26,353 nt of DNA from a virus: the IMG/VR virus record IMGVR_UViG_3300028883_000428, positions 1-26,353 of that record. The stretch is one strand, 5' to 3'. The notes below the pieces were generated by a model. That model searched no databases. It saw nothing but the letters and a program-made list of their open reading frames with translations, and had not been told where the DNA came from. Positions 15,884-23,299 of the stretch are shown in pieces. Made by a program: the position numbers and the translations under genes. Position 1 is the stretch's first letter. Each line of letters begins with the position of its first letter.

Positions 15884-16237
15884 CTATTTAATTCTCTTTT
15901 CCATTTCTGCCAATACTTTAGTATATGACTTTACATTAACATCTCCATTATATATTTTAACTATTTTTACTGGAATTCTAAGAGCAAATACCATTCCTAA
16001 ATCAAAGTGACTTCCAAATGAATTAGAATCCCAAAATACGTCTATTCTATCAGAAATTTCCATAGATTTAAGATGACTCAAACATATATTCCATCCTGTA
16101 GGATCATCTTGATCTACTGCATATTTTGGATTATGTACTGTATGTCCTTCATTTTCTAATTTAAGAGCATATTCATCAATCTCTTTTTGTATATCTTCTT
16201 TTGCGTTTCTTACTGGACAAATTAAATGTATTCTCAT
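15884..16237 (-). CDS. Nucleoside 2-deoxyribosyltransferase-like Rossmann protein
   Basis: A 117-residue protein. The N-terminus MRIHLICPVRN gives a first strand and loop; GHTVHNP and DDPTGWNIC follow; then SDRIDVFWDSNSFGSHFDLGMVFALRIPVKIV matches the core of the nucleoside 2-deoxyribosyltransferase superfamily, which transfers or hydrolyses (deoxy)ribose from bases. The catalytic Glu expected in the G-S/T-x-x-E segment appears as Asp79. That may alter or weaken activity. A second member of the fold lies at 21638-21943. Roles could be nucleotide salvage, NAD-type ribosyl chemistry or sensing; none is shown. Confidence 0.6.
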   Translation of the reverse strand: MRIHLICPVRNAKEDIQKEIDEYALKLENEGHTVHNPKYAVDQDDPTGWNICLSHLKSMEISDRIDVFWDSNSFGSHFDLGMVFALRIPVKIVKIYNGDVNVKSYTKVLAEMEKRIK

Positions 16238-16275
16238 AAGTGATAATTTTTTTGTTTAATATTTTGTTTATTATG

Positions 16276-16671
16276 TTATGTTTCAAGCCTTTTGTTATAT
16301 ACTGATTTAAATGTTCCTAATGGACCACTAATTTCTAAATAAGAAATATACCATCTATTAGGATCTAAATTATGTCTATTAATTTCACCATATTTATCTA
16401 TTTTTATATAATATCCTTGTGTTATATACATATTCCATGATACATTAAGAATTTCATCTCTAGATATATTCGATATATCTTTAAGAAAATAAGATTTTAA
16501 TCTTTCTTCAAAAATAACATCTTTTATAAATAATGGTTCTAATGTTTTGTTAAAAAATCTATCACCTTGTTTATACGATATTAATATTTGCATTATATAA
16601 ATATCTTCTATTTTTCTTATATCAGAAATATTAACTTTTTTATGTGTCCAATCTAATTTTTCTTTTGTCAT
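16276..16671 (-). CDS. Hypothetical protein (131 residues)
   Basis: A 131-residue protein if the ATG at 16671 is used (MTKEKLDWTHKK). An upstream TTG at 16680 would add three residues but has no support. It appears alpha/beta, with strands such as DIYIMQILISYKQGDRFF and NRWYISYLEISGPLGTFKSVYN, and no membrane segment or metal motif. No family was recognised. It stands between the ThyA-family gene and the deoxyribosyltransferase-like gene, separated from each by about 40-50 A/T-rich bases. Confidence 0.55.
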   Translation of the reverse strand: MTKEKLDWTHKKVNISDIRKIEDIYIMQILISYKQGDRFFNKTLEPLFIKDVIFEERLKSYFLKDISNISRDEILNVSWNMYITQGYYIKIDKYGEINRHNLDPNRWYISYLEISGPLGTFKSVYNKRLET

Positions 16672-16722
16672 TGTTATCAATTATATTTATTATATTTTAA
16701 GTTGTTTATTTAGTTTTATTAA

Positions 16723-17607
16723 TTATATTCTATCTAAACACCAATTTATTAAATCATTATCAGTTTCATCATTTTTTAATTTTGTTGCTGTTGGTACCCA
16801 TACAAAACTAAATATATTTTTATACTCTTCTTTAAATTTTCCTGATTCATCTATAATTGATATATTTAAATTTGGTGTTTTATCTGGATAAAATTCAGAA
16901 GATAACATGTTTTCTACTTTTTCATAATGTTCTTCATATAAATGCATAGAATGAGAAATATGTGTATATGTTCCTATTTCTAATTCAGGATAATATATTT
17001 TTAAATGTGTAAAAACCTGTTGATGAAGAATATTAAAAAATGTAAAATCTGTCATAAATCCAAGAATGACATCATTACTTCTCATTGATAAGGTCATATT
17101 AAGTTTATTATCTCTAATATGAAATAATGCAACTAATGTACATACTTGATCTTTATTACCAAAATATTGATGCCGAGGTTTATGAAAGTGCATAAATGCT
17201 TGACGGCTATCTTTATCTTTTACTAATGAACTAATTACCCATTCATATTGAGTATATGCATCATCATTATCAGTTTCCTCATTAAATATTAAATATCCAT
17301 ATGCAGAGTTTACTTTATTATTTTTATTTTTTAATTTTTTCCACATTGACGCATATTTTTCTATAAAAGTTGCATCATTAGTTCCTGAAAAATACCAAAG
17401 TAATTCAGCTGCAATATATTTTTTAGGAGAAGATCTTTCATTATTTACAAATAAATTATAATTAGGTTCCCGAATTTCTATAACACAATTAATAATTTCT
17501 TTTACTTCTAATCCTCGAGGTTTTGAAATATATTCAGGATTATATAAAAGATCGTGTAAAATTTTTTTATATGCAGTTGCTACATATTTTTCTTTGTATA
17601 CTTTCAT
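16723..17607 (-). CDS. Thymidylate synthase family enzyme (ThyA type; possible dCMP hydroxymethylase)
   Basis: A 294-residue enzyme. The family is clear: AAELLWYFSGTND near 66-78, DSRQAFMHFHKP, catalytic Cys156 in QVCTLVALFHIRDNKLNMTLSMRSND, and HLY at 222-224. ThyA enzymes methylate dUMP with methylene-tetrahydrofolate. Cys156 to Arg176 is 20 residues, exactly as Cys146 to Arg166 in E. coli ThyA, and the residue aligning with base-selecting Asn177 is Asp187. Asp there is the hallmark of T4-type dCMP hydroxymethylase, so the substrate may be dCMP. I chose the ATG at 17607 (MKVYKEKYVA) over an upstream GTG at 17634. It overlaps the end of the preceding 62-residue gene by 41 bases. Family certain; substrate open. 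Confidence 0.9.
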   Translation of the reverse strand: MKVYKEKYVATAYKKILHDLLYNPEYISKPRGLEVKEIINCVIEIREPNYNLFVNNERSSPKKYIAAELLWYFSGTNDATFIEKYASMWKKLKNKNNKVNSAYGYLIFNEETDNDDAYTQYEWVISSLVKDKDSRQAFMHFHKPRHQYFGNKDQVCTLVALFHIRDNKLNMTLSMRSNDVILGFMTDFTFFNILHQQVFTHLKIYYPELEIGTYTHISHSMHLYEEHYEKVENMLSSEFYPDKTPNLNISIIDESGKFKEEYKNIFSFVWVPTATKLKNDETDNDLINWCLDRI

Positions 17608-17755
17608 TTTTCTTTGTTTTATATCTTTTATCACTGATTAATTTAAGGGCATAAAATGCTAATTTTTCTAATTGTCTATCATTCATTACAGCTTTACATT
17701 CAAATATTATATCTAAACTTATATCTCGATCTAAAGATTTATTAATGTTACTCAT
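17567..17755 (-). CDS. Small hypothetical protein overlapping the ThyA-family gene
   Basis: A 62-residue protein whose ATG overlaps the stop of the upstream gene as ATGA, which supports it being real. Its last 41 bases overlap the start of the ThyA-family gene in another frame. The sequence is helical and basic (NDRQLEKLAFYALKLISDKR) with two Cys near the end. No family was recognised. The C-terminal part could be shorter in relatives, since it is constrained by the overlap. Confidence 0.5.
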   Translation of the reverse strand: MSNINKSLDRDISLDIIFECKAVMNDRQLEKLAFYALKLISDKRYKTKKNESIQRKICSNCI

Positions 17756-18093
17756 AATTCTTTATTAATTATATAATCTTGAATATCTAAAGTTTTATAT
17801 TTCTTTTTTAACTTATTAATAATGTTTTTATCTCTTAAAACTTTTTCTTCGCTTGTAAATGGAATTAATGGATAAATATGTTCATACTTATCTTGTAATC
17901 TTTCTAATTCATGCATCATTTGTAATGTAATAATTTGAATAAAAACTATCCATTTTCCGTTCAGATTTCTATAAACAAAAGATGCATCGCCTAAAACATA
18001 ATCATTTCTTTTTTCAATACGTTCATAAGCACATTTTTTCCTATAGTTAAAATGTTCTAGAGCTTTTTCTTTTGTATTGAAATAACGTTTCAT
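17752..18093 (-). CDS. Hypothetical protein (113 residues)
   Basis: A 113-residue basic protein. It opens with a helical segment (NTKEKALEHFNYRKKCAYERIEKRNDYVLG), then a hairpin (ASFVYRNLNGKWIVFIQIITLQ), then charged helices. No known family. It starts 2 bases after the nucleotidyltransferase stop and overlaps the 62-residue gene by ATGA, so it is translated within the metabolic operon. Confidence 0.6.
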   Translation of the reverse strand: MKRYFNTKEKALEHFNYRKKCAYERIEKRNDYVLGDASFVYRNLNGKWIVFIQIITLQMMHELERLQDKYEHIYPLIPFTSEEKVLRDKNIINKLKKKYKTLDIQDYIINKEL

Positions 18094-18095
18094 TT

Positions 18096-18539
18096 TTATT
18101 TTCCATTAGAAACAGCTTCTTCTATTAATTCAGAACTGCTTTGAACTTTTCCTCCACCTACATTATAAACTAAATCTATTTTATACGCATCACAAAATCC
18201 TTTTTCGGGAATATTGGTTGCATTTCTATCGCCTCCATTTCCAAATGCTAAACTACATTCTGGATAAAGTCTTTGAACTCTAATCAATAAATCCATTGCG
18301 GTTTCATCATCGTCATTAAATGCCATTACTTCATCTATATATTTAATAGCCTTTAATATTTCAGCCCTTTCGGCATAATTCATAAAAAGTTTGTCTTTTT
18401 TTCTTATTAACCATTTATCAGAATTAACACCAACAATAACTTTGTATGCCATACTTTTTGCAGCTTTAAACATTCTAATGTGTCCTTTATGGACAGGATC
18501 AAAGCCTCCTGATAAAATCATTATATCGTATTTTTTCAT
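18096..18539 (-). CDS. Cytidylyltransferase-like (HIGH-family) nucleotidyltransferase
   Basis: A 147-residue enzyme of the class I nucleotidylyltransferase fold. GGFDPVHKGH at 11-20 is the HxGH signature; ERAEILKAIKYIDEV near 57-71 and AFGNGGDRN near 98-106 are typical of the RfaE/HldE adenylyltransferase and glycerol-3-phosphate cytidylyltransferase group; QSSSELI at 133-139 occupies the place of the second nucleotide-binding motif. The enzyme would join a sugar- or alcohol-phosphate to CMP or AMP. Together with the GDP-mannose dehydratase and GDP-fucose synthase nearby it suggests activated-sugar synthesis. The exact substrate cannot be read from sequence. Length fits the stand-alone domain. 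Confidence 0.8.
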   Translation of the reverse strand: MKKYDIMILSGGFDPVHKGHIRMFKAAKSMAYKVIVGVNSDKWLIRKKDKLFMNYAERAEILKAIKYIDEVMAFNDDDETAMDLLIRVQRLYPECSLAFGNGGDRNATNIPEKGFCDAYKIDLVYNVGGGKVQSSSELIEEAVSNGK

Positions 18540-18546
18540 ATCTAAT

Positions 18547-18729
18547 TTATTTTAATTTTGGTGATGGTGCATTAATAATAGATTCTTTATTTATAGATCT
18601 ACTTATTTCTCCATCATTATCAGAATATGGATTAACATACTCATATTCTTCAATTTCTGCAGATTTATAACATAATTCTCGTTGTTCTTTTAATAATCTA
18701 GTTACTTCTAATTCTGTATAAGTTTTCAT
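18547..18729 (-). CDS. Small hypothetical phage protein (60 residues)
   Basis: A 60-residue acidic protein. An N-terminal helix (LEVTRLLKEQRELCYKSAEI) is followed by a polar stretch and the ending INKESIINAPSPKLK. Short proteins with this layout (helix, then a closing S-I-x-N-A-P-x-P-K) are familiar from many phages, always without a known function. It stands 7 bases before the nucleotidyltransferase gene and after an A/T-rich leader. Confidence 0.6.
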   Translation of the reverse strand: MKTYTELEVTRLLKEQRELCYKSAEIEEYEYVNPYSDNDGEISRSINKESIINAPSPKLK

Positions 18730-18754
18730 AAGCGTTAAAAATTTTTTTATTTTT

Positions 18755-19015
18755 TTAAATCATTTTTACCCAGTCTCCGTGTTTTAAATCTTTATCATTT
18801 GATATATTTTCTATAGACATCATCTTTCCATCGTTATGAACAATAATTTTAGTAACATTTTTGTGTATATTTAGAGTATCTCCCTTAAGCTCAACAACTA
18901 CTCCTTTACTTGGCGGTATTACTATATCTAGTGCCTGAGAAAAAGCTAATGCAGTATATAACCAATCTTGTGGAGTATCTTCATAATTTTCGTTATTTGG
19001 TTTTGTATAATTCAT
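18755..19015 (-). CDS. Hypothetical protein (86 residues)
   Basis: An 86-residue soluble protein. An N-terminal helical part (TPQDWLYTALAFSQALDIV) leads into a small beta-rich part (GVVVELKGDTLNIHKNVTKIIVHNDGKMMSIENIS) ending GDWVKMI. No family was recognised. Its ATG overlaps the stop of the DnaJ-type zinc-finger gene as ATGA, indicating coupled translation. Confidence 0.6.
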   Translation of the reverse strand: MNYTKPNNENYEDTPQDWLYTALAFSQALDIVIPPSKGVVVELKGDTLNIHKNVTKIIVHNDGKMMSIENISNDKDLKHGDWVKMI

Positions 19016-19209
19016 TTTTTATATTTGTTTTTATGTAATTCATGAAGTACTTCTGATAAAGGTTTCGATACAATTATTTCACCTTTGCCTCTACATTTAC
19101 TACAAGGAAATTCTTCATGACTTATTGGTCTTATGTAATAGATACCTGTTCCATTACATTTATCGCATTTAACTCTTACTTTAGCATAAATTATATTATT
19201 TTCTTGCAT
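19012..19209 (-). CDS. DnaJ-type zinc-finger protein
   Basis: A 65-residue protein with two CxxCxGxG motifs: CDKCNGTG (Cys15, Cys18) and CSKCRGKG (Cys36, Cys39). This is the pattern of the DnaJ cysteine-rich zinc domain, here without a J-domain. It probably folds around a single zinc. I chose the ATG at 19209 (MQENNIIYAKV); a longer start at 19236 would overlap the fucose synthase gene more deeply. Even so it overlaps that gene by 14 bases. The role is unknown; a protein- or RNA-binding adaptor is a fair guess. Confidence 0.65.
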   Translation of the reverse strand: MQENNIIYAKVRVKCDKCNGTGIYYIRPISHEEFPCSKCRGKGEIIVSKPLSEVLHELHKNKYKK

Positions 19210-20173
19210 ATTTATAATTTTTAGTAAACCATTCATATGTTCTTCTTAATCCAGTTTCTAATGGTGTTTTTGCCTTCCATCCAAGATTGTTGATTTTACT
19301 GCAATCCAATAATTTTTGAGGCGTTCCATCAGGATAATCTATATTCCAGATTATTTTACCATCGTAATCAACAATTTCTTTTATTAATTCAACTAATTCT
19401 TTAATACTTATGTCTTCTCCTACACCAATATTGACATGTTCCTCTTGATCTTCATAATTATTCATTAGAAATATCAATGCTTCTGCTAAATCATCTACAT
19501 ATAAAAATTCTCTTCTTGGTGTTCCTGTGCCCCAGAATTCTACACTTCTATCACCTCTCATTTTAGCATCATGCATTTTTCTTATTAGCGCAGGTAATAC
19601 ATGAGAATCTGTTAAATGAAAGTTATCATTAATTCCATAAAGATTTGTAGGCATTGCAGAAATAAAATTACTTCCATATTGCTTATGAAACATACGACAC
19701 ATTATAATTCCTGATATTTTTGCAATTGCATATCCTATATTTGTTTTTTCTAAAGAATCTGTTAATAAATATTCTTCTTTAATGGGTTGAGGACATAATT
19801 TAGGATAAATACATGAAGAACCTAAGAATAAAAATTTTTTAATTCCATAAATATATGATATATTAATAAGATTAGTCTGCATTAATATATTATCTCTGAT
19901 AAATTCTGCGCTTTTTGTATTATTAGCATTAATTCCTCCTACTTTTCCTGCACAATTAATTACATATTCAGGATGAAATTGCTTAAATATTTTTTTAACA
20001 TTTTCTTCATAACGTAAATCATAATCTCCTTTATGTTCATATCCATTATGATATGCACAAGTTCTTGTTGTTCTAAGAATATCTGTATATCCTTCTCGAT
20101 TTAATTCTCTAATAACTGCTGATCCAACAAGTCCTTCTGCACCAGTTACATAAATTTTACTTGTTTTATTCAT
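19196..20173 (-). CDS. fcl: GDP-L-fucose synthase
   Basis: A 325-residue short-chain dehydrogenase, full length for the family. NAD(P)-binding GAEGLVGSAV at 11-20; catalytic triad region SSCIYPK at 119-125 (Ser120 area) with Tyr148-x3-Lys152; PTNLYGINDNF near 175-185; HVLPALIRKM from 191; GTPRREFLYVDDLAEA; DGTPQKLLD. The enzyme epimerises and reduces GDP-4-keto-6-deoxymannose to GDP-L-fucose using NADPH, in the cytoplasm. Its substrate is made by the GDP-mannose 4,6-dehydratase encoded 2 kb upstream in the same direction, so the phage carries both steps from GDP-mannose to GDP-fucose. It begins 4 bases after the stop of the preceding 73-residue gene. Family identity is firm. Confidence 0.95.
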   Translation of the reverse strand: MNKTSKIYVTGAEGLVGSAVIRELNREGYTDILRTTRTCAYHNGYEHKGDYDLRYEENVKKIFKQFHPEYVINCAGKVGGINANNTKSAEFIRDNILMQTNLINISYIYGIKKFLFLGSSCIYPKLCPQPIKEEYLLTDSLEKTNIGYAIAKISGIIMCRMFHKQYGSNFISAMPTNLYGINDNFHLTDSHVLPALIRKMHDAKMRGDRSVEFWGTGTPRREFLYVDDLAEALIFLMNNYEDQEEHVNIGVGEDISIKELVELIKEIVDYDGKIIWNIDYPDGTPQKLLDCSKINNLGWKAKTPLETGLRRTYEWFTKNYKYARK

Positions 20174-20177
20174 AATT

Positions 20178-20399
20178 TTATTTTTTGGTTTTTATATCTT
20201 TAAGCATTGCTTTAACCAATTTATCCTTTGTTTCTTTTGGTAATGATGTTATTACTTTATGAAATTGTTTTATAATTTTATATTTTTTAGGAAAAAAGAT
20301 TTTCAAAAATCCTTTTTTGCAATTATAAATTAATTTATGTTTTAAAAAATACCATGACCACCATATCAAATTTATCCGTTGCCGTAAATTATATTTCAT
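20178..20399 (-). CDS. Small basic protein with a hydrophobic N-terminal stretch
   Basis: A 73-residue, Lys-rich protein. Residues 11-25 (NLIWWSWYFLKHKLI) are aromatic and may lie on a membrane, though they are short and include charges. The rest is basic and helical (PKETKDKLVKAMLKDIKTKK). No family was recognised. It overlaps the upstream zinc-ribbon gene by 11 bases and lies 4 bases before the fucose synthase gene. Confidence 0.55.
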   Translation of the reverse strand: MKYNLRQRINLIWWSWYFLKHKLIYNCKKGFLKIFFPKKYKIIKQFHKVITSLPKETKDKLVKAMLKDIKTKK

Positions 20400-20613
20400 T
20401 TTTATCCGTTTTGTTTATTATATTTTCTGTTAATTTAGGCAATCTCATTTTCATAATTCTTCCAGGATGAGTTCTACCGTCAAAATCTTTATCTATTACA
20501 ATTGCTCCACAATTCTGACACCATCTAACAACTAATTCAGACATTCTATCTCCTCTACTATAAATTTCAATTAGATCATGTTTTCCTTCTTTACAAACAT
20601 TCATTTTCATCAT
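20389..20613 (-). CDS. Zinc-ribbon protein (phage family)
   Basis: A 74-residue protein from the ATG at 20613; the frame is open upstream to a TTG at 20637 that is unlikely to be used. Zinc ligands are probably Cys7, His12 (CKEGKH), Cys32 and Cys35 (RWCQNCG), followed by DGRTHPGRIMKMRLP. I recall this CxxGKH...RWCxxCG...DGRT pattern from small phage proteins of unknown role. It overlaps the portal-like gene by 23 bases in another frame. Confidence 0.6.
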   Translation of the reverse strand: MMKMNVCKEGKHDLIEIYSRGDRMSELVVRWCQNCGAIVIDKDFDGRTHPGRIMKMRLPKLTENIINKTDKNEI

Positions 20614-21130
20614 TATATTTTTTTGATAATTTTTCAACTATAAAATCTGTGTGCTTCAGGATTAAATCATTATCCTCATAAGAAATTAGTCCTTTGTACA
20701 AAGATTCTCCAAACGATATTTCATATCCACGCGGCGTAATAGTACTTAAATAAATGATATTTTTATCTTGTAAAACTCTTTGTCTTTTAATATCGCTACT
20801 ATATTGAATCCATATTTTATACTCATTTTCCTTATTGCTTATTATTCTTGATTCTAATGTATTAGGATCAAGTTCCTTATATCCTAAAATATTTTTATTG
20901 TTTTTATCATAAATAATTTCAAATGCAAGAAAACCATCAATTAAAAAATTTATAATAATTTCTAAACTATTGACTTCTTTTAATATAGGATCAATTAATT
21001 CTTGTTTAACTTTAAACGCTAATAATTTAATAGCTTTATGAAATTTTGGATTAATTAAATATTCTCTTCTTAAAATCTCTCTTCTTTTAGAATATTCCAT
21101 GTCTTCGAACTTAACTTTATTCTTTTTCAT
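20591..21130 (-). CDS. Portal-protein-like fragment, stand-alone
   Basis: A 179-residue protein. Residues about 12-150 resemble an internal piece of T4-like portal proteins: helical REILRREYLINPKFHKAIKLLAF and VKQELIDPILKEVNSLE, then INFLIDGFLAFEIIYDK, NILGYKELDPNTLE, IWIQYSSD, KNIIYLSTITPR. A full portal is over 500 residues, so this covers at most a third. It is placed among metabolic genes far from the visible structural module. It may be an old duplicate kept for another job, or a protein that shares only the fold. A 7-base tandem repeat forms its leader. The similarity is from memory of portal sequences and tentative. Confidence 0.5.
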   Translation of the reverse strand: MKKNKVKFEDMEYSKRREILRREYLINPKFHKAIKLLAFKVKQELIDPILKEVNSLEIIINFLIDGFLAFEIIYDKNNKNILGYKELDPNTLESRIISNKENEYKIWIQYSSDIKRQRVLQDKNIIYLSTITPRGYEISFGESLYKGLISYEDNDLILKHTDFIVEKLSKKYNDENECL

Positions 21131-21136
21131 AATTTT

Positions 21137-21171
21137 ATTTTTTATTTTTTATTTTTTATTTTTTATTTTTT
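21137..21171. repeat. Heptanucleotide tandem repeat (ATTTTTT)x5
   Basis: Five perfect copies of ATTTTTT (plus-strand reading). On the minus strand they encode the last residues and stop of the PnuC-like gene (NKK, TAA at 21156-21158) and then form the A-rich leader of the portal-like gene, ending 7 bases before its ATG at 21130. Copy-number change would alter the leader length. Confidence 0.9.
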
Positions 21172-21389
21172 GACCACATTATCCATCCATAAATATTAAA
21201 TATAGAAAATAATATCCATAATATAATATATGGAATATCTGATTGTATTCCTGAATATGTTATCCACAATACATTACTAAATAACCATACTGGCCAGCAA
21301 AGTATTTCTTTTTTTGCATTTAATATTATTCCTATAAGAGAAACAAGCGCTGCAAAATATCCTAATATTTCTAATCCTGTAATTTCCAT
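21156..21389 (-). CDS. Small PnuC/SemiSWEET-like membrane protein
   Basis: A 77-residue protein with three predicted membrane helices at about 5-25 (GLEILGYFAALVSLIGIIL), 30-50 (LCWPVWLFSNVLWITYSGI) and 54-73 (PYIILWILFSIFNIYGWIMW). The W-P-V-W-L-x-S-N and N-x-Y-G-W-x-x-W elements resemble half of a PnuC nicotinamide-riboside transporter, which shares its three-helix unit with SemiSWEET transporters. A three-helix protein would have to dimerise to form a channel. Substrate unknown. It lies between a small hypothetical gene and the portal-like gene, in a block that also holds ribosyltransferase-like enzymes. Confidence 0.6.
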   Translation of the reverse strand: MEITGLEILGYFAALVSLIGIILNAKKEILCWPVWLFSNVLWITYSGIQSDIPYIILWILFSIFNIYGWIMWSKNKK

Positions 21390-21397
21390 ATTATAAT

Positions 21398-21625
21398 TTA
21401 TAATGATTCTATTATTCCTACATCTTCATCTGGTTTAGCATTATACCAATAAGTTCTAGTTTTAGTAGCTGAATTAAATGATTTTAAACAATTGCATAAA
21501 TAATTTGCAATAATCCAATCTGGTGTATCTGATTCATTTTCCTTTGAATAACGATTAATTAAATCTGTTAATTCTGATTCAAAGGTTGGTTTTGGTTTTG
21601 GTTTTGTTTCTTCATAAGTTTTCAT
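21398..21625 (-). CDS. Small conserved phage protein (75 residues)
   Basis: A 75-residue protein: a Lys/Pro-rich start (TKPKPKPTFESE), a helix (LTDLINRYSKENESDTPDWIIANYLCNCLKSFNSATKTR) and a WYNAKPDED ending. The pattern L-I-N-x-x-S-x-E-N-x-S-D-T-P-D-x-I-x-A-x-Y-L is one I recognise from many unrelated phages, with no known function. It is 12 bases after the deoxyribosyltransferase-like gene and 8 bases before the PnuC-like gene. Confidence 0.65.
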   Translation of the reverse strand: MKTYEETKPKPKPTFESELTDLINRYSKENESDTPDWIIANYLCNCLKSFNSATKTRTYWYNAKPDEDVGIIESL

Positions 21626-21637
21626 ATTACTCTATTT

Positions 21638-21943
21638 TTATTTGTTATTATATTTGCTTAAAAAATTAATTTTTTTATTATGAGTTTTAGCATAAAGAAT
21701 TTCATTATTCGTAGATTCTCCAATATATCCATCCACATCTAAAACAAATATTTCATCGGAATTATCTATTTTTTTAAGATGAACTTCATCTAATATTTCC
21801 TTTTCTTTATCTGTTAAAGAGTCTCCAGAATGTCTAAAACAAGAAACACTATAAACTATATTACCTTCTAAAGATAATTTTTTATTCCAGTATTCAAAGT
21901 GTTCTTTAAATTTTGTCGAACCACATAAAGTAATTTTTCTCAT
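21638..21943 (-). CDS. Nucleoside 2-deoxyribosyltransferase-like protein (DUF4406-like)
   Basis: A 101-residue Rossmann-type protein. MRKITLCGSTKFKEHFEYW gives the first strand and nucleotide loop, and DEIFVLDVDGYIGESTNNEILYAKTHNKKINFL near 63-95 is the C-terminal core of the deoxyribosyltransferase superfamily. Glu81, in the S-T-x-x-E position, is the expected catalytic residue and is present, unlike in the second homologue at 15884-16237. It may act on free nucleosides or nucleotides, or on another ribosyl substrate. Its ATG overlaps the stop of the upstream gene as TAATG. Confidence 0.7.
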   Translation of the reverse strand: MRKITLCGSTKFKEHFEYWNKKLSLEGNIVYSVSCFRHSGDSLTDKEKEILDEVHLKKIDNSDEIFVLDVDGYIGESTNNEILYAKTHNKKINFLSKYNNK

Positions 21944-22215
21944 TAGTATTTTATTCTAAGTTCTCCGCAATGTATACATTTTTCATAATCATGATGGCTA
22001 TTATGGCCATCATCTTCCCATTCGTGATTACAGTTTTTTCTAATTGCTTCAGCCTTTTGGTATAACAATTCTCTTTTTGATTCTACAATGGAAATCATAT
22101 TAGATATTTCATTTTTTGATGCCTCAGATATTAATATATCTTTTGCACGATATAATGCTTTAATATCTTTACGTAATTCATTACGTTCTTCTAATAGTTT
22201 ATCGTATTCATTCAT
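21943..22215 (-). CDS. Coiled-coil protein with C-terminal zinc-binding motif
   Basis: A 90-residue protein. Residues 1-58 form a long charged helix, likely a coiled coil (YDKLLEERNELRKDIKALYRAK). The end holds a metal motif: Cys62 and His64 (CNHEW), His71/His74/His75, Cys80 and Cys83 (CIHCGE). The CxHEW...C-x-x-CG pattern is frequent in small phage proteins. Function unknown; it may be a nucleic-acid or protein adaptor. It starts 4 bases after the Gmd stop and overlaps the next gene by TAATG. Confidence 0.65.
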   Translation of the reverse strand: MNEYDKLLEERNELRKDIKALYRAKDILISEASKNEISNMISIVESKRELLYQKAEAIRKNCNHEWEDDGHNSHHDYEKCIHCGELRIKY

Positions 22216-22219
22216 ATTA

Positions 22220-23296
22220 TTATATTTTTCCTATATTAAATCTATAATCCATCATTCTATTAACCAATTCCTTAAATTTGATTTTTGGCTCCCAACCCAA
22301 TTTTTCTTTTGCCTTTGATGGATCTGCCAATAATAAATCAACTTCTGCAGGCCTATAGTATCTTTCATCTATTCCGATAACTAATTTCCACTTATCCATG
22401 TCCCAAAGAATATCTCTTTCTTGTTCATCTTTTTTCCATTGAAATCGTTCTTCATTTGTTTTAGCACCTATTTTAAATTTATATGCAGGTAAATGTAAAA
22501 TACATTCTTCAATAAATTCTTTTATTGTATGTGTTTCTCCGGTTCCAATAACAAAATCTTCGGGCTTATCCTGTTGTAACATTCTCCACATACATTCAAC
22601 ATATTCAGGAGCATATCCCCAATCTCTTTTAGCGTATACATTTCCCAAGTAAAATGGAGTTCCATATGTAACATAATCATACAGACCATTAACTATTTTT
22701 GATGTGACAAAAGTGCTTCCTCTTCTTTCACTTTCATGATTAAAAAGAATGCCGTTAACAGCAAACATATTATAAGCTTCACGATAATTTTTAACTATGT
22801 GATATGCATATATTTTTGCCACTCCATAAGGACTTCTTGGATTAAATGGAGTTTTTTCATTTTGTGGAGTTTCCAAAACTTCTCCAAATAATTCTGATGT
22901 TGCTGCATTATAAAATTTTGCATTAGGAACATGCTTTCTCATGGCTTCTAACATATTTAATGTTCCTAAAGCATCAACCTGTCCTGTATAAACTGGAACA
23001 TCAAAAGATACTCTTACATGAGATTGAGCTCCAAGATGATAAATTTCATCTGGCATAACTTCTTGTATAATTTTATCAAGTGATATTGGATCTGTAACAT
23101 CACCATAATGTAAAAATAATCTGTTTCCTGATTTATGAGGATCTTGATAAATAATATTTAATCTTGCTGTATTAAAAGTCGAAGCTCTTCTAATAATTCC
23201 ATGAACTATATATCCTTTTGATAAAAGAAGTTCTGCAAGATATGAACCATCCTGCCCTGTAATCCCTGTTATAAGTGCTATTTTTTCTTTACTCAT
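22220..23296 (-). CDS. gmd: GDP-mannose 4,6-dehydratase
   Basis: A 358-residue enzyme of normal length. [15 protein letters not shown] from 11 is the NADP-binding loop of Gmd; RRAS near 36-39; [12 protein letters not shown] near 90-101; catalytic TSE at 133-135 with Tyr157-x3-Lys161 ([11 protein letters not shown]); GILFNHES near 182-189; [37 protein letters not shown]. It converts GDP-mannose to GDP-4-keto-6-deoxymannose, the substrate of the fucose synthase encoded downstream. GDP-mannose itself would come from the host. The family usually reads NHESPRRG where this one has Glu in place of Pro. It begins 3 bases after the preceding gene and is separated from fcl by seven small or unrelated genes. 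Confidence 0.96.
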   Translation of the reverse strand: MSKEKIALITGITGQDGSYLAELLLSKGYIVHGIIRRASTFNTARLNIIYQDPHKSGNRLFLHYGDVTDPISLDKIIQEVMPDEIYHLGAQSHVRVSFDVPVYTGQVDALGTLNMLEAMRKHVPNAKFYNAATSELFGEVLETPQNEKTPFNPRSPYGVAKIYAYHIVKNYREAYNMFAVNGILFNHESERRGSTFVTSKIVNGLYDYVTYGTPFYLGNVYAKRDWGYAPEYVECMWRMLQQDKPEDFVIGTGETHTIKEFIEECILHLPAYKFKIGAKTNEERFQWKKDEQERDILWDMDKWKLVIGIDERYYRPAEVDLLLADPSKAKEKLGWEPKIKFKELVNRMMDYRFNIGKI

Positions 23297-23299
23297 TTT

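Noticed and set aside
18547-18729. Similarity of the ending INKESIINAPSPKL to the 18-residue tail repeats
   Set aside because: The match is short and low-complexity, and the ending is typical of a separate family of small phage proteins.
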